DNA from: RGIG5952 sp045627605
GTDB lineage: Bacteria > Verrucomicrobiota > Kiritimatiellia > RFP12 > JAAYLN01
Assembly: GCA_045627605.1 (NCBI GenBank)
Contig: JAZQOA010000086.1
Location: 28,549-92,548, forward strand
Length of the DNA: 64,000 nucleotides
Direction: 5' to 3'
Of this stretch, positions 18,258 to 27,146 are shown piece after piece (position 1 is the stretch's first letter; each line of letters opens with the position of its first letter). The notes under the pieces are model-generated. The model saw only the letters and a program-made list of their open reading frames with translations. It ran no database searches and was not told the origin of the DNA. The position numbers were made by a program, and so were the translations under genes.

Positions 18258-19184
18258 TTACACGATCCTTTCGCCCCATGTCGGCATAATGGCCGCATAC
18301 CCCTTCGCATTGCAGTCGCGAACAGCCCGGAGGCCATCCTCGTAAGACCAACGCCACTTGTCATGGCCAAGCTCCTGCAGATGCGCTATCACAGTTAGCT
18401 TCGGACATACCATCTGCACACCGTCGCCTACGTTCATCCCGCAATATGGATGGACGATCCAAAGATCCGGTCCGGGACGGTTCAGCATGATTTCGTAATG
18501 ATAGCACATATCGCCCGAATGGTAGATGCGGTAATCGCCGATTGTGATTTCAAGTGGCATCGTGAAGTCGAGCAAGTAGCTGTTGTGCGCGGCGACATGC
18601 GTTTCAATCCTGACGTCGCCAATGGTGAATGTCCGCGGTCTGCGCGTGAATCCGCCGTATCCGCCGTGCGTTCTCTTCGCGCCTTCATTTGCTTCGAAGT
18701 TGCTGATGATCAGCTTTCCGGCGGCGTTAAAGGCGTCAAGGCAGCCATCATCGCAATGATCGTCATGATTGTGCGTGTAGCACGCGAAATCGCAGAATGG
18801 CACACTCGACAGATCCTGCCGGTGCGAAAGGTCGATTGAGAAGACTGTTTTCCGGGTTTTAACAACAAGGCCCATGTTGTAGACGAACCAGACCGCTGGT
18901 GTACGCCCCGAAACTTTTGTCTCGGAAACCTCGCGGAATACTTTCCCGTATGCCTCGTCATAGCGTTTCAGGACAGGGAACCGAGCGTACAAGTTGGCCT
19001 TTTCCGTTTCGGGAAGATCGAGTCCGCGCTCACGGAACGCCATGAAATCCGCACCCTTGATCGCGTCAATCTCTTTCTGGCGAATGGAAAACTCGGCGGA
19101 AAGGCCATCGCCCTTGGAAAGTTGATTTTCTTCCGCGTCCGTCAGGGGACTGGCTGAGGTTTGAAGGGGATTCTCCTGCATCAT
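18258..19184 (-). CDS. UlaG-like metallo-beta-lactamase-fold hydrolase, copy 1
   Basis: A 308-residue MBL-fold protein, paralogue of the next gene. Motifs are YTHNHDDHCDD, HVAAHNSYLLD and YHSGDMCYHYE, so all metal ligands appear to be kept. It shares the FPVLKRYDEAYGKVFREV N-terminal extension with copy 2. The start at 19184 was chosen because AGAGG lies seven bases upstream; a TTG one codon earlier is also possible. It follows the FAD oxidoreductase by about 20 bases and belongs to the same transcript. Together the three genes suggest oxidation of a sugar or polyol to a lactone, followed by lactone hydrolysis. That scheme is inference from family habits. Confidence 0.85.
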   Translation of the reverse strand: MMQENPLQTSASPLTDAEENQLSKGDGLSAEFSIRQKEIDAIKGADFMAFRERGLDLPETEKANLYARFPVLKRYDEAYGKVFREVSETKVSGRTPAVWFVYNMGLVVKTRKTVFSIDLSHRQDLSSVPFCDFACYTHNHDDHCDDGCLDAFNAAGKLIISNFEANEGAKRTHGGYGGFTRRPRTFTIGDVRIETHVAAHNSYLLDFTMPLEITIGDYRIYHSGDMCYHYEIMLNRPGPDLWIVHPYCGMNVGDGVQMVCPKLTVIAHLQELGHDKWRWSYEDGLRAVRDCNAKGYAAIMPTWGERIV

Positions 19185-19206
19185 CAATCAGCCTCTTTTG
19201 CGCAAG

Positions 19207-20970
19207 CTACCGCACGTCAAACGCGAACATCCTGCACGCGGCGCCCTCGCCCCAGAGGCTTTCGGGAACAAGCCGGACCGCCATCGTCTCGGCGCCGACG
19301 GCGACCTTGACCATGCGGCGGCGGTTGTCGTCGACATGGGCGACCTTGCGCCAGCCGCCTTCGGCGGAATCATCGCGGACGTAAATGGAAAAGGCGCGGA
19401 CAAGCGTCGCGGGCATCGCAAGCGGCTTGATTTCGAAGGCGAACTCGTGCATGAGGTTGTAGTGGTGGCCATGTTCGCCGGTGCGGTTGAGATCGCTGTC
19501 GAAGACAATCCGCGCCTCGCCGACCTTTTCGGGCTTGGCGAAGGCATACTCCACCCAGCCGCCGAGCGGGATCTCCGCGCCGTTTACCGCATCGCCGACG
19601 GGGCGGTCCGTCCCGTTGAGAAGGGCCGAGGGATCGCCGTCCGACGCGGAAAGGCGCGCCGCCTTCGACAGCGCCGGGATGTCGCGCCTGAGCCAGGGGA
19701 TGTAGCAGTCGTCGTCGAGAAGCGTCTGCTGGAGTTCGCGTACGTATTTTTCGGCGACGCCGCGGGGCGTTGTCTGCTCGCGGACGGCGATCGAAGCCGC
19801 CGTGCCGACGGCCTGGCCGATGATGGCGCAAGTCGCCATGACGCGCGTGGAGCTCAGCGCGGCATGCGAAACGCTGATGTTGCGTCCGGCGCAGAAAAGA
19901 TTCTCGACGTTGCGGGAGTAGAGGGAGCGGTAGGAAATGCCGTAGGGCGACGGCGCGGGGTGGAAAATCGTCGGGGGCTCCCGCGTACCGAACCCCTTGG
20001 GGTTGTGGTCGTCCATCGACCAACCGCCGTATGCGACGACATCGTCGAAACGGCCTTCGGCGCGAATGTCGTTTTGCGTCATGATGCGGTCGCCCAGGTA
20101 GCGGCGTGTTTCGCGCTTGCCGGGCAGGGAGCCAACCCAGTCGAGCTTCCAGTTGGCGGCGCCGTGGTCGCCCTTGTTCTTGTAGTGGTCCCAGAGGCCG
20201 AAGACGACCTTGAGCAATTCGTCGCGGATTTCCTCGGTGTCGGCCAGCGCGTTTTGCATGCCGCCCAGTTCGAGCCACCACCAGTTGCCGCCGGCGCGGA
20301 AGTTCTTGAAGACGCGGGTGATGTCGGCGTCGGTCTCGTACTTGTTGGCCCAGGGCGGCGGGACAAACGGCTGCGGCTCGGTCGTCTCGCGCGCCTGGAC
20401 CAGGCAGCTCAGGCCCATCGTGTGGTTGTCGGCGGCTTCCGGCTCGATATCCTCGCCGAACTCGGCCCGTGCCTCGCGTCCCATGGGCCAGTCGGCGCCG
20501 GACAGGGGCGCGAGGACGCTGTCGCCCGAACAATCGGCGAAAAGGCGCGCCTTCACGGTCTGCCACTTCTGCGTCGTCGTCTGCCACCCGGTGACGGAGA
20601 CGATCCGCCGCCCGTCCATCTCGGCCTTGTTGCACGAGCAGTTGAGAATCAGCTTGACGCCAGGCTGGTAGCGGACGGCGCCGTAGAGAATGGAGTCCCA
20701 GACGGACGGGTTTCGCCCGGGGTTGTAGAAGTGGTTGTCGAGCATCAGCTCCTCGATGATGCCCGTCTCGCGCATGTCGCGGCCGTGGGCGCCGCCGACC
20801 CACATGCGGATTTCGCTTGAGGCGTTTCCGCCAAGGACGGGGCGATCCTGCATAAGGGCGACCTTCGCGCCGTGCCTCGCCGCGGCAATTGCCGCCAGCA
20901 TTCCCGAAAGTCCGCCGCCAACAACGCAGAAGTCAACTTCCGTGACTTCTTCTTCAAAGGGTGTATTCAT
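19207..20970 (-). CDS. FAD-dependent oxidoreductase (FAD_oxidored family)
   Basis: A 587-residue protein. It begins with a Rossmann FAD-binding fold (VVGGGLSGMLAAIAAARHGAKVALMQDRP) followed by GGNASSEIRMWVGGAHG, typical of the FAD_oxidored proteins common near PVC glycosidase genes. CAGRNISVSHAALSSTRVM is the usual second FAD-contact region. The last 130 residues form a discoidin-like beta domain (LGGWVEYAFAKPEKVGEARIVFD). The start at 20970 is set by a strong promoter whose -10 box lies seven bases upstream; the longer frame would run through that promoter. No signal peptide. It is the first gene of the operon with the two MBL genes. It probably oxidises a carbohydrate or polyol; the true substrate is unknown. 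Confidence 0.87.
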   Translation of the reverse strand: MNTPFEEEVTEVDFCVVGGGLSGMLAAIAAARHGAKVALMQDRPVLGGNASSEIRMWVGGAHGRDMRETGIIEELMLDNHFYNPGRNPSVWDSILYGAVRYQPGVKLILNCSCNKAEMDGRRIVSVTGWQTTTQKWQTVKARLFADCSGDSVLAPLSGADWPMGREARAEFGEDIEPEAADNHTMGLSCLVQARETTEPQPFVPPPWANKYETDADITRVFKNFRAGGNWWWLELGGMQNALADTEEIRDELLKVVFGLWDHYKNKGDHGAANWKLDWVGSLPGKRETRRYLGDRIMTQNDIRAEGRFDDVVAYGGWSMDDHNPKGFGTREPPTIFHPAPSPYGISYRSLYSRNVENLFCAGRNISVSHAALSSTRVMATCAIIGQAVGTAASIAVREQTTPRGVAEKYVRELQQTLLDDDCYIPWLRRDIPALSKAARLSASDGDPSALLNGTDRPVGDAVNGAEIPLGGWVEYAFAKPEKVGEARIVFDSDLNRTGEHGHHYNLMHEFAFEIKPLAMPATLVRAFSIYVRDDSAEGGWRKVAHVDDNRRRMVKVAVGAETMAVRLVPESLWGEGAACRMFAFDVR

Positions 20971-20977
20971 AAGAATT

Positions 20978-21006
20978 AGTATATTCCACCAGCCGCCATT
21001 CGTCAA
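20978..21006 (-). promoter_or_regulatory. Strong predicted promoter of the FAD oxidoreductase operon (leaderless type)
   Basis: On the minus strand: -35 TTGACG (21006-21001), a 17-base spacer, and -10 TATACT (20983-20978). Only seven bases separate the -10 box from the ATG at 20970 and there is no Shine-Dalgarno, so the predicted transcript starts about one base before the start codon. Confidence 0.65.
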
Positions 21007-21068
21007 AATCCGAAAAAAGAACTTGAAATAATCAGGCGGATGGGATATAATATTTGCATTCACTTCGC

Positions 21069-21145
21069 GGGGGAGTAGCGCAATTGGTTAGCGCACCGGA
21101 CTGTCGATCCGGCGGTTGCGAGTTCGATCCTCGTCTCTCCCGCCA
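21069..21145 (+). tRNA. tRNA-Asp (anticodon GTC)
   Basis: I folded this by eye. The acceptor stem GGGGGAG pairs with CTCTCCC (one G-U); U8 and A9 follow. The D arm is GCGC/GCGC. The anticodon stem CCGGA/TCCGG encloses loop CTGTCGA with anticodon GTC at 21103-21105. The T arm GCGAG/CTCGT has loop TTCGATC. Discriminator G and an encoded CCA end (21143-21145) are present. It stands alone, divergent from the FAD oxidoreductase operon. Confidence 0.96.
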
Positions 21146-21220
21146 CTTTTTTTCCAGCGGCCGCCTTCTTCCGAAGCGCGGTCGTTTTGTTTTTCGGGAC
21201 ATGCGGCAAGGCGCACAGCG

Positions 21221-21591
21221 ATGGAAATCAAAACTATCCAGACTGACAACTGCGAAATCCAATGCGCTATTTTTGGAAGCGGAAACATCCCCCTGGTGAT
21301 TATTCCCGGAATCAGCCTCCGCAGTCCGCTGAATTATGCGCCGGCCATTGAAGCCGCCTACGCCACGCTGGTCCGGGATTTCACCATTTTCGTGTCAAAT
21401 GCCCGGTCCTCGCCATTGGCGCGGCCAAGGACAAGGTCTTCACCGCCCGCGCCACCTCAGAATTGGCGGAGGCCCTTGCGGGCGAATGCTTCATCCATCC
21501 CCCGCCCTACGGCCACGCCGTCTACGACGAGGCTCCAGACTACGTGCACCGCCTTTCGGCATTCTTCACGGGCAGCACGGCATCAAGCTAA
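21221..21591 (+). pseudogene. Decayed alpha/beta hydrolase with internal deletion and frameshift
   Basis: An ATG at 21221 opens a frame reading MEIKTIQTDNCEIQCAIFGS followed by IPLVIIPGISL, which is the N-terminus of an alpha/beta hydrolase up to DFTIF at about 21392. In another frame, from about 21400 to the TAA at 21589-21591, the C-terminal end of the same fold appears: CPVLAIGAAKDKVF, then YGHAVYDEAPDYVHRLSAFF, which supplies the catalytic Asp and His regions. The middle, including the GxSxG nucleophile elbow, is gone (roughly 100 or more codons), and the two parts are out of frame. It is therefore a dead remnant just after the tRNA gene. Bases 21592-21750 show no gene I can support. Confidence 0.75.
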
Positions 21592-21750
21592 CAGGGCATC
21601 ATCTTCGGTGACAAGGACGACACTTTGGCGGGAGGGGCGGTGACGAACTTCGAGGGCAATGGAGACGTTGTCGGCAATGGCGACACGACATTGCAGGACG
21701 TCCTCAATGTCTCCACGGTCTCCCCTGTCCCCACGCCCCCAACGGCAGGA

Positions 21751-22656
21751 CTACTTGACCAGTACGGAGATGAGCTGGTGGTCGCTGAAGTTCTTGTCCT
21801 TGAACTGGGCGGGCGGCGCGACTTCGGGGGCGATGATTTCGGCATTGCCCTTTAGGAAGATGTAGTCGAAGCAGGAGGCCGGGTAGTACTTCGTGGCCGG
21901 CATCGTGTTGCGTTCGACGACGCCTTTGAAGCAGTCCCTAAAGCCGGCATCGAGAACCGTTGGGATTGTTTTCTCGCCCTTGTAGCCGTCGTCAAAGACG
22001 CTCGTGTTGAAGTCGCCGCCGAAAATCACACGGGAAACTTTCCGCCCCGCGTAGTCCTTCGCCATGATTTCCCCGGCGAAGGCGACGAGCTGGCGGGCGG
22101 AGATTTCGCGAAGCGCGCGGTTGGCCAAGGGGACCTTGTCCTTGTCTGGTGCGTTATCGGGGATGAAGTTGCTCTTGAGGTGGACACCGGCCACGGCGGT
22201 CAGGTTGCTGTCGATGTCGAAAACAGCCCAGACGAACCCCCGGGGCGGCTTCTTGCCGTCCTCCCACTTCCACTCGCGCCAGCCGGAGTCAACAGGCTTC
22301 AACTTGGAGATGATGGCGTTCTGGTGCGCGGGGACGGGGGCGTCCGGCGTGGTGGGGAACGCCGTGCAGGCGCTGACCGAAAAAACCTTGAGCGCCTCGT
22401 GCGAAACGAGGCGCTCGCAAACCTCGCGGCTGCGCATCTCCTCGAGCATGAGGATGTCGACGTTGTGGCGCGCGATGAAGCGGGCGGCGGTATTGATGCG
22501 GTACTGCTCGTACTGCGCGGACTTTTCCGTCTCGTTGGTGACGGGGAATCCCGCCGGGAACCAGCGGAGGTTCCACGCCCCCACCCTCGCGCCATCGGCG
22601 GCGAATGTCGACGCCGCGACAACGGCGGCGGCCAAAAAAAGTGCAATGCGTTTCAT
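21751..22656 (-). CDS. Secreted endonuclease/exonuclease/phosphatase-family protein
   Basis: A 301-residue exported member of the EEP (DNase I/sphingomyelinase) superfamily. It has a signal peptide (MKRIALFLAAAVVAASTFAA) followed by GAWNLRWF, LMLEEMRS (metal-binding Glu), VHLKSN, FGGDFNTSVFDD and the closing NFSDHQLISV with the catalytic Asp-His pair. All core residues seem intact. The substrate could be DNA, RNA or a phospholipid or phosphosugar; sequence alone does not decide. It starts seven bases after the TPR/CBM9 gene and is the last gene of the four-gene minus-strand operon that begins at 28010. Confidence 0.87.
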   Translation of the reverse strand: MKRIALFLAAAVVAASTFAADGARVGAWNLRWFPAGFPVTNETEKSAQYEQYRINTAARFIARHNVDILMLEEMRSREVCERLVSHEALKVFSVSACTAFPTTPDAPVPAHQNAIISKLKPVDSGWREWKWEDGKKPPRGFVWAVFDIDSNLTAVAGVHLKSNFIPDNAPDKDKVPLANRALREISARQLVAFAGEIMAKDYAGRKVSRVIFGGDFNTSVFDDGYKGEKTIPTVLDAGFRDCFKGVVERNTMPATKYYPASCFDYIFLKGNAEIIAPEVAPPAQFKDKNFSDHQLISVLVK

Positions 22657-22663
22657 ACTTGAT

Positions 22664-25276
22664 TTACTCCTTGTAGAATTTCGACTTCAGCCACGCCGCG
22701 CGTTTTGCGTCGATGGCGAGCCTGAAATCGGCGAACTCGAAAATGCGCTCGTTGAAAAGGCGGTCGACCTCGGCCTTGGCGGGTTCGCCGGCGATGACAG
22801 CCGCCGCCTCCTTGTCGAGGGCGGCAAGCCAGGGCTTGACCTCGGCCTCGTAAAACTCGGCGTCGCCCATGTGGGGGTCGCCCCAGAAGTCGGCGTTCGA
22901 CCACTCCTCGCGGAGCGCCTTGTATTCGCCGACGGCCTGGCGCAGGACGCCGAGGCGAACCGCCGCGCGGGCGGCTGCGGGCATGGCGAACTTGACGCGC
23001 ATGCCGCGGCCTGTCTCGTGGACGCTGCCGCCGCCCAATGCGCCCGTCGGGAGATCCGCCCACTTCGGGCAGAGGACGAACCACCACTGCGAACCGTCTT
23101 CGGGCAGGCGGTCGTAGAACATGATCCACGGCGTGAAGATGTGGAAGACGTGGCAATCGTCGGTCGAGACCGAATCGACTTCAAGGTAGTCGCACGTCAG
23201 CTTGCGACCCGGCATCGGCGAATCCCAGTCGACGTCGTAGTACTTGCGGGGATAGCGCGCGGAGACGAGGTTCCAGTGGCGCTCCGTGCAGTCGCCCGGC
23301 ATGATGGAAAACTCCATCCGCGCGCCATCGGCATAGCCGTCGCGCGTCTTCGCGGCGGCGGGGTCGTTGAGCTTGACGTAGAAGTGCAGGCCCGTGGTGT
23401 CGTAAAGGACGACGACGCAGCCTTCCTTGCCCGGGACGTCCGCCTGCAGGTGCGGGGGTTCGCCCGACTTGAGGAGCGCGACCTGCCGGGTCTTCTCCAT
23501 GTGCGAGTAAACGGAGTATTTGCCCATGCGGTTCTCCGTCGGGTACTTGTCGAAGATGCCCGCGAAGAGCGCGCCTTCGGCGGTATGCGGCGCGGATTTC
23601 ACGAATTGCGTCGCGTAAACGAGCTTCTCCTCCGGGTAGAGCATGTCGCCTGTGACTTCGTAAATCGCCTCGATGAACTTGTAGTGTTCCTGGTCGGAGT
23701 TGATTTCGTAAAGGGCGCGGGAAGCCGCACGGAGGCGGTTGAAGAAGCGCGTGTCGGAGACGAGCTTCGTCTCGCCTGCGGCAGCCTCGGCGTCGGAGAG
23801 GGCGCGCAACGTGAGGAGCCGTGCCTTGAAATCGCGGGCATCCCGGGCCGAAATCGCGGCTTCAAGCACGGCGGCGTTGAAACGGGCGTCGGCCCGCACG
23901 AGGCCGTTCGTCTTGAGAATGGCGATTTCGGAAAGCGCCCCGGTGTTGTCGCCGAGGCAGTAGAGGGCGCGCGCCAGATCGTAGCGGTACGAGACGCCAG
24001 GCGGGTTGAAGGCAACAGCCTCGCGGATCGCCGGCAACACCTCCCTGTAGGCGCGCTTGCCGACGAGAAAGGCGATGTGCGGCTGGCGAACGCGGTCCAC
24101 CGAGGCGTCGGGCTTCGCCACGGCCGGGTTGCGGGTGTATTCGCGTTTCTCCGCGCGGGCGGCCTTGACGCGCTCCTCCTCGGCGTTCCAGGCCTCGGTC
24201 GAGGATTTCTTGATCGCCGCCAGCTCGTCGTAGTACTTCACGACGCCGGCGATGTCGTCCGCCGCCTTCGCCGCGGAATGGAGCGTGAGCGTCAGGCGGG
24301 CGTGCTCGGCGGGCGGGAACTTCGCTCGGGCATCGGTCGCGCGCTTCATCAGCGCGGCGATTTCACCCCAGTTTGCAAAGGGGTTGCCACGGGTCATCGT
24401 CTCCTCGAAGGCGAAATAGGCGCCAAGCGCGGAGGCGTCAAGCGGCAGGGCGTCGATCTCCGCGCGCAACTTCGCGATGGACGCCTCGTCGTTGAGGCGC
24501 ACGCAGGAGGCGAGCTCGCGGCCCTTCATCGCGACGATGGCCGGGCCATAGACGCCCTTCAATTTTTCCCCGAAGAGGCGCGCAACTTCAAGGTGGCGCC
24601 GCAAGTTGGAGTTGGAACGGAAGTAGTCGAGGGACTCGTTGACCGCGGAATAGACCATGTTGGTGTCGTCGGACGAAACCGGGGCAAGCGAAACGGCGTC
24701 CGCGACGAGCTTCTCGCAGGCTTCGTTGCGCCCCTTCTCCGTGCCGGCCTTCGACTGCATCCACAGCAAAGTCTTGTCGCGGCGGATCTTCATCGCGGGG
24801 GAAAGCCTGTCTTGCGGCATGAGCTCCGTCATGATCCGCCTGGCTTCGTCCAGGCGGGCCTTGTCAAGCGCGGGACGGCCGTTGATTTCAAGCGGCACCT
24901 GCCAAAGGCCGAAAGTCGACCCCTCGTCGCGGAAGCCGGCGATTAGCTCGGCCTGCTCGGCGGGCTTCTTCTTCGCGAGCGCCACGGCGTCGTTGATGAA
25001 GGCGCGCTGGGCACTGTCCCACAGGTCATAGACCTGGACCGTCACGTCCTTGTCGCGCGCCAAGGCGTCAAGCATCGACTTGACCTTGGCGAAGTCGCCC
25101 GCGGCAAAGGCCTTGTTAAACTCGGTCTTGAATTCATTGCGGATGGACTGCGAACAGGTCGTGAAGTTGGTGACGGAGGCAAAGTCCGTCGCCGCAGGCG
25201 CCTCTGCCACGACGGCAGGGGGCATGGCGGACAAAAGGGCGAATGCCGCGGGAATGAGAAGCGTGGCGACCTTCAT
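22664..25276 (-). CDS. Secreted helical-repeat protein with CBM9-like C-terminal domain
   Basis: An 870-residue exported protein. The signal peptide is MKVATLLIPAAFALLSAMPP, ending near AVVAEA. Residues about 30-590 are alpha-helical and rich in Ala, with tetratricopeptide-like pairs. Residues about 610-790 form a beta domain resembling family 9 carbohydrate-binding modules (VVVLYDTTGLHFYVKLNDP, DGARMEFSIMPGD, MFYDRLPEDGSQWWFVLCP), followed by a helical tail. It looks like a large periplasmic or surface glycan-binding or scaffold protein. Its start abuts the stop of the glycosidase-like gene at 25277, so the two are co-translated. The CBM9 call rests on pattern only. Confidence 0.7.
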   Translation of the reverse strand: MKVATLLIPAAFALLSAMPPAVVAEAPAATDFASVTNFTTCSQSIRNEFKTEFNKAFAAGDFAKVKSMLDALARDKDVTVQVYDLWDSAQRAFINDAVALAKKKPAEQAELIAGFRDEGSTFGLWQVPLEINGRPALDKARLDEARRIMTELMPQDRLSPAMKIRRDKTLLWMQSKAGTEKGRNEACEKLVADAVSLAPVSSDDTNMVYSAVNESLDYFRSNSNLRRHLEVARLFGEKLKGVYGPAIVAMKGRELASCVRLNDEASIAKLRAEIDALPLDASALGAYFAFEETMTRGNPFANWGEIAALMKRATDARAKFPPAEHARLTLTLHSAAKAADDIAGVVKYYDELAAIKKSSTEAWNAEEERVKAARAEKREYTRNPAVAKPDASVDRVRQPHIAFLVGKRAYREVLPAIREAVAFNPPGVSYRYDLARALYCLGDNTGALSEIAILKTNGLVRADARFNAAVLEAAISARDARDFKARLLTLRALSDAEAAAGETKLVSDTRFFNRLRAASRALYEINSDQEHYKFIEAIYEVTGDMLYPEEKLVYATQFVKSAPHTAEGALFAGIFDKYPTENRMGKYSVYSHMEKTRQVALLKSGEPPHLQADVPGKEGCVVVLYDTTGLHFYVKLNDPAAAKTRDGYADGARMEFSIMPGDCTERHWNLVSARYPRKYYDVDWDSPMPGRKLTCDYLEVDSVSTDDCHVFHIFTPWIMFYDRLPEDGSQWWFVLCPKWADLPTGALGGGSVHETGRGMRVKFAMPAAARAAVRLGVLRQAVGEYKALREEWSNADFWGDPHMGDAEFYEAEVKPWLAALDKEAAAVIAGEPAKAEVDRLFNERIFEFADFRLAIDAKRAAWLKSKFYKE

Positions 25277-27091
25277 TTACCGGTCCTCCTTTACAAGGCG
25301 TTCGCGAAGATCAAGGATGCGGCTCACCATCTCGAGCCGCAGGTAGTCGAGTGCCGAACGTTCGTAATCGACCTGCGCAATCCACGTCGAGGCGGCGCGG
25401 CCCGCGTAGGCCGTGTCGATGTTTTTCGAGTGGCGCGCCTTCTCGGCGAGTTGCTTGAGGAGCGTGCCGTAGCGGATGTCGTCAAGCGCTTCGCGAAGGC
25501 CCTCCCACTCAATCGTGTCGATGATGTCGTGGTCCTGCGAGTAGACGAGCATCAGGCCGCGCAAAAAGGACTCCTGATGGACCCAGAAGTCGTTCCAGTT
25601 GTTCCTGAAGAGAATGTACTGGTTTGATGCGTCGTAGTTGCGGCGCCACGTCTGCCACCCGTAGATGCGGCGCGTGTAGTCGGGGTTCTCCGGGCCGCTG
25701 TGGGGGTCGCCGTACCAGCCCAGGCGCATGTCGGGATTGGCGTCGTGGAGGAGGTCGGCGTTGACCTTGCTGTGGTCCTTGGGCTGGCGCGGGATGTTGG
25801 CGAAGTCCAGGCCGAAGAGCAGGTACTTGTGGTAGCCGGTCGTCGCATAGACATAGCCGCCCTGCTTCTGCGTCGCCTGCCAGGTGGCGCGCTGCGCCCT
25901 GACGGTGGCGGGACCGCCCTCGTCGATGGCGTATGAATAAGCCGTCACACCCTCGCCAAAACGCCCCCGGAGCGCGGCGAGGCTGTTCGAAACCGCGTAT
26001 GCGGTGTTGACGTACTTAGCGTATTCGCGGTCCGTTTCCTTCACGGGGTACGAGGTGGTGACGCCCGATCCCGGCACGGCGTGGAAGAGGACGTTGGTAT
26101 CCATGCCGGCTTCGGCCAGGACCTTGTAGAGGCGCTCCGCCTCGCTGGGGCGGTTGACTTCGCTGACCCGGACGTTGCGCATGTTGTGGGCGGCGAGGTT
26201 CTTCGCGATCTTGGGGTTGTCCGCGAGACTCACGTAGAGGTAGGCGGAAAGGAGGAACGGGCGGCTAAGGTCGCGGAATGTCGCGGGCAAAGGCAACTCG
26301 AAAGGCAGCACCTTGAGCTCGACGGGGATGCGCACGGACTTGCCGGCGGCGGAAACCGTGACCGCCCCCTTGTAAAGTCCGGGCTGGGCGCCGGCAGGTA
26401 CGTGGCAGGTGAAGATGATTTGCTTGAAGGCGTTTTTCTGGATGGCGAAGGGCTTGAGCGAGGCGGCATCGTGAATCCACTCGGGCTTCGGCTCGGAGAC
26501 GCCCGTGTGGTCCACGAAGGCGCCAATCGCGCTGACCAGCTGGTAGGCCGTGGCCCCGCCGTAGTCGCAGCGGAGGAAGTTCTCCTTCGTCTCGTGGTTG
26601 ACGTCGACAAGCGTCTCGTCGTTCAGCAGCAGCTCCGGCGTCGGCATGCGGCGGGTGGCGTCCGACTCATACGACCCCCAGGCCGTTCCCTGCTGGTACC
26701 AGACCTTGAGGACCTTGGCCCTGATCTCCGAGGCGTGGATCCGGGCTCCGTTCTTCGCGACGAGATCCCCGGGAACCAGCGTGGCGGCGGCAATGTCGTC
26801 GAAGCCGAAAAGCAGAAAAGAGCCGTCCTCGTACTCGCCTTTCGCCGCCATCAGCCGGCAAGGGCCGGTAAAGTCGCCATCGACGGGAAAGAGGTCGGGC
26901 GTGCGGCGAATGCCCGAAAGGGGATCCACCGTGCAGACGGCGAAGGGGGCGTCCTTCCAGTAGGCATCCTTGCGAAAAGTCTCGACCTTGGCGCGGTTTG
27001 TCTTTTGCATCGCGCCATCGACGGGATAAGGGGTGTCGGCCAGCGCCGTTGCGCAGACAAGCGCCAGTGCCGTTGCCAAAATGCGTTTCAT
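25277..27091 (-). CDS. Secreted DUF4091-type glycoside hydrolase-like protein
   Basis: A 604-residue exported protein. The start at 27091 has AGGAGG nine bases upstream and gives the signal peptide MKRILATALALVCATALA. The layout fits families with a DUF4091-like C-terminus seen in PVC and Bacteroidetes genomes: an N-terminal beta region, an immunoglobulin-like domain near 200-280 (PGLYKGAVTVSAAGKSVRIPVELKVLPFELPLP), then a TIM-barrel region (YSYAIDEGGPATVRAQRAT, GYVYATTGYHKYLLFGLDF, RRIYGWQTWRRNYDASNQYI). It ends with a helix carrying EALDDIRYGTLLKQL, typical of DUF4091. It probably acts on glycans outside the cell. Confidence 0.8.
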   Translation of the reverse strand: MKRILATALALVCATALADTPYPVDGAMQKTNRAKVETFRKDAYWKDAPFAVCTVDPLSGIRRTPDLFPVDGDFTGPCRLMAAKGEYEDGSFLLFGFDDIAAATLVPGDLVAKNGARIHASEIRAKVLKVWYQQGTAWGSYESDATRRMPTPELLLNDETLVDVNHETKENFLRCDYGGATAYQLVSAIGAFVDHTGVSEPKPEWIHDAASLKPFAIQKNAFKQIIFTCHVPAGAQPGLYKGAVTVSAAGKSVRIPVELKVLPFELPLPATFRDLSRPFLLSAYLYVSLADNPKIAKNLAAHNMRNVRVSEVNRPSEAERLYKVLAEAGMDTNVLFHAVPGSGVTTSYPVKETDREYAKYVNTAYAVSNSLAALRGRFGEGVTAYSYAIDEGGPATVRAQRATWQATQKQGGYVYATTGYHKYLLFGLDFANIPRQPKDHSKVNADLLHDANPDMRLGWYGDPHSGPENPDYTRRIYGWQTWRRNYDASNQYILFRNNWNDFWVHQESFLRGLMLVYSQDHDIIDTIEWEGLREALDDIRYGTLLKQLAEKARHSKNIDTAYAGRAASTWIAQVDYERSALDYLRLEMVSRILDLRERLVKEDR

Positions 27092-27146
27092 CCTCGGGAA
27101 CCTCCTCTTGTCGTTGTTCATCGTGCGAATAGGCCGCAAGCACAAT

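Noticed and set aside
20971..21063. Upstream extension of the FAD oxidoreductase to a start at 21063
   Set aside because: The extra 31 residues run through a strong TTGACG-17-TATACT promoter, and the FAD-binding fold begins normally after the ATG at 20970.
21069..21145. tRNA-Asp as an integration site for a mobile element
   Set aside because: No integrase gene and no second copy of the tRNA 3' end were noticed in the window; only a decayed hydrolase lies downstream.
21592..21750. A short plus-strand frame rich in Asn-Gly-Asp next to the hydrolase wreck
   Set aside because: It has no credible start or domain and continues antisense into the EEP gene, so I cannot support it as a gene.
22064..24946. 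A 960-residue plus-strand open frame
   Set aside because: It lies opposite the exported repeat protein and the EEP enzyme, both of which have signal peptides and motifs. The long frame comes from GC-rich codon bias.
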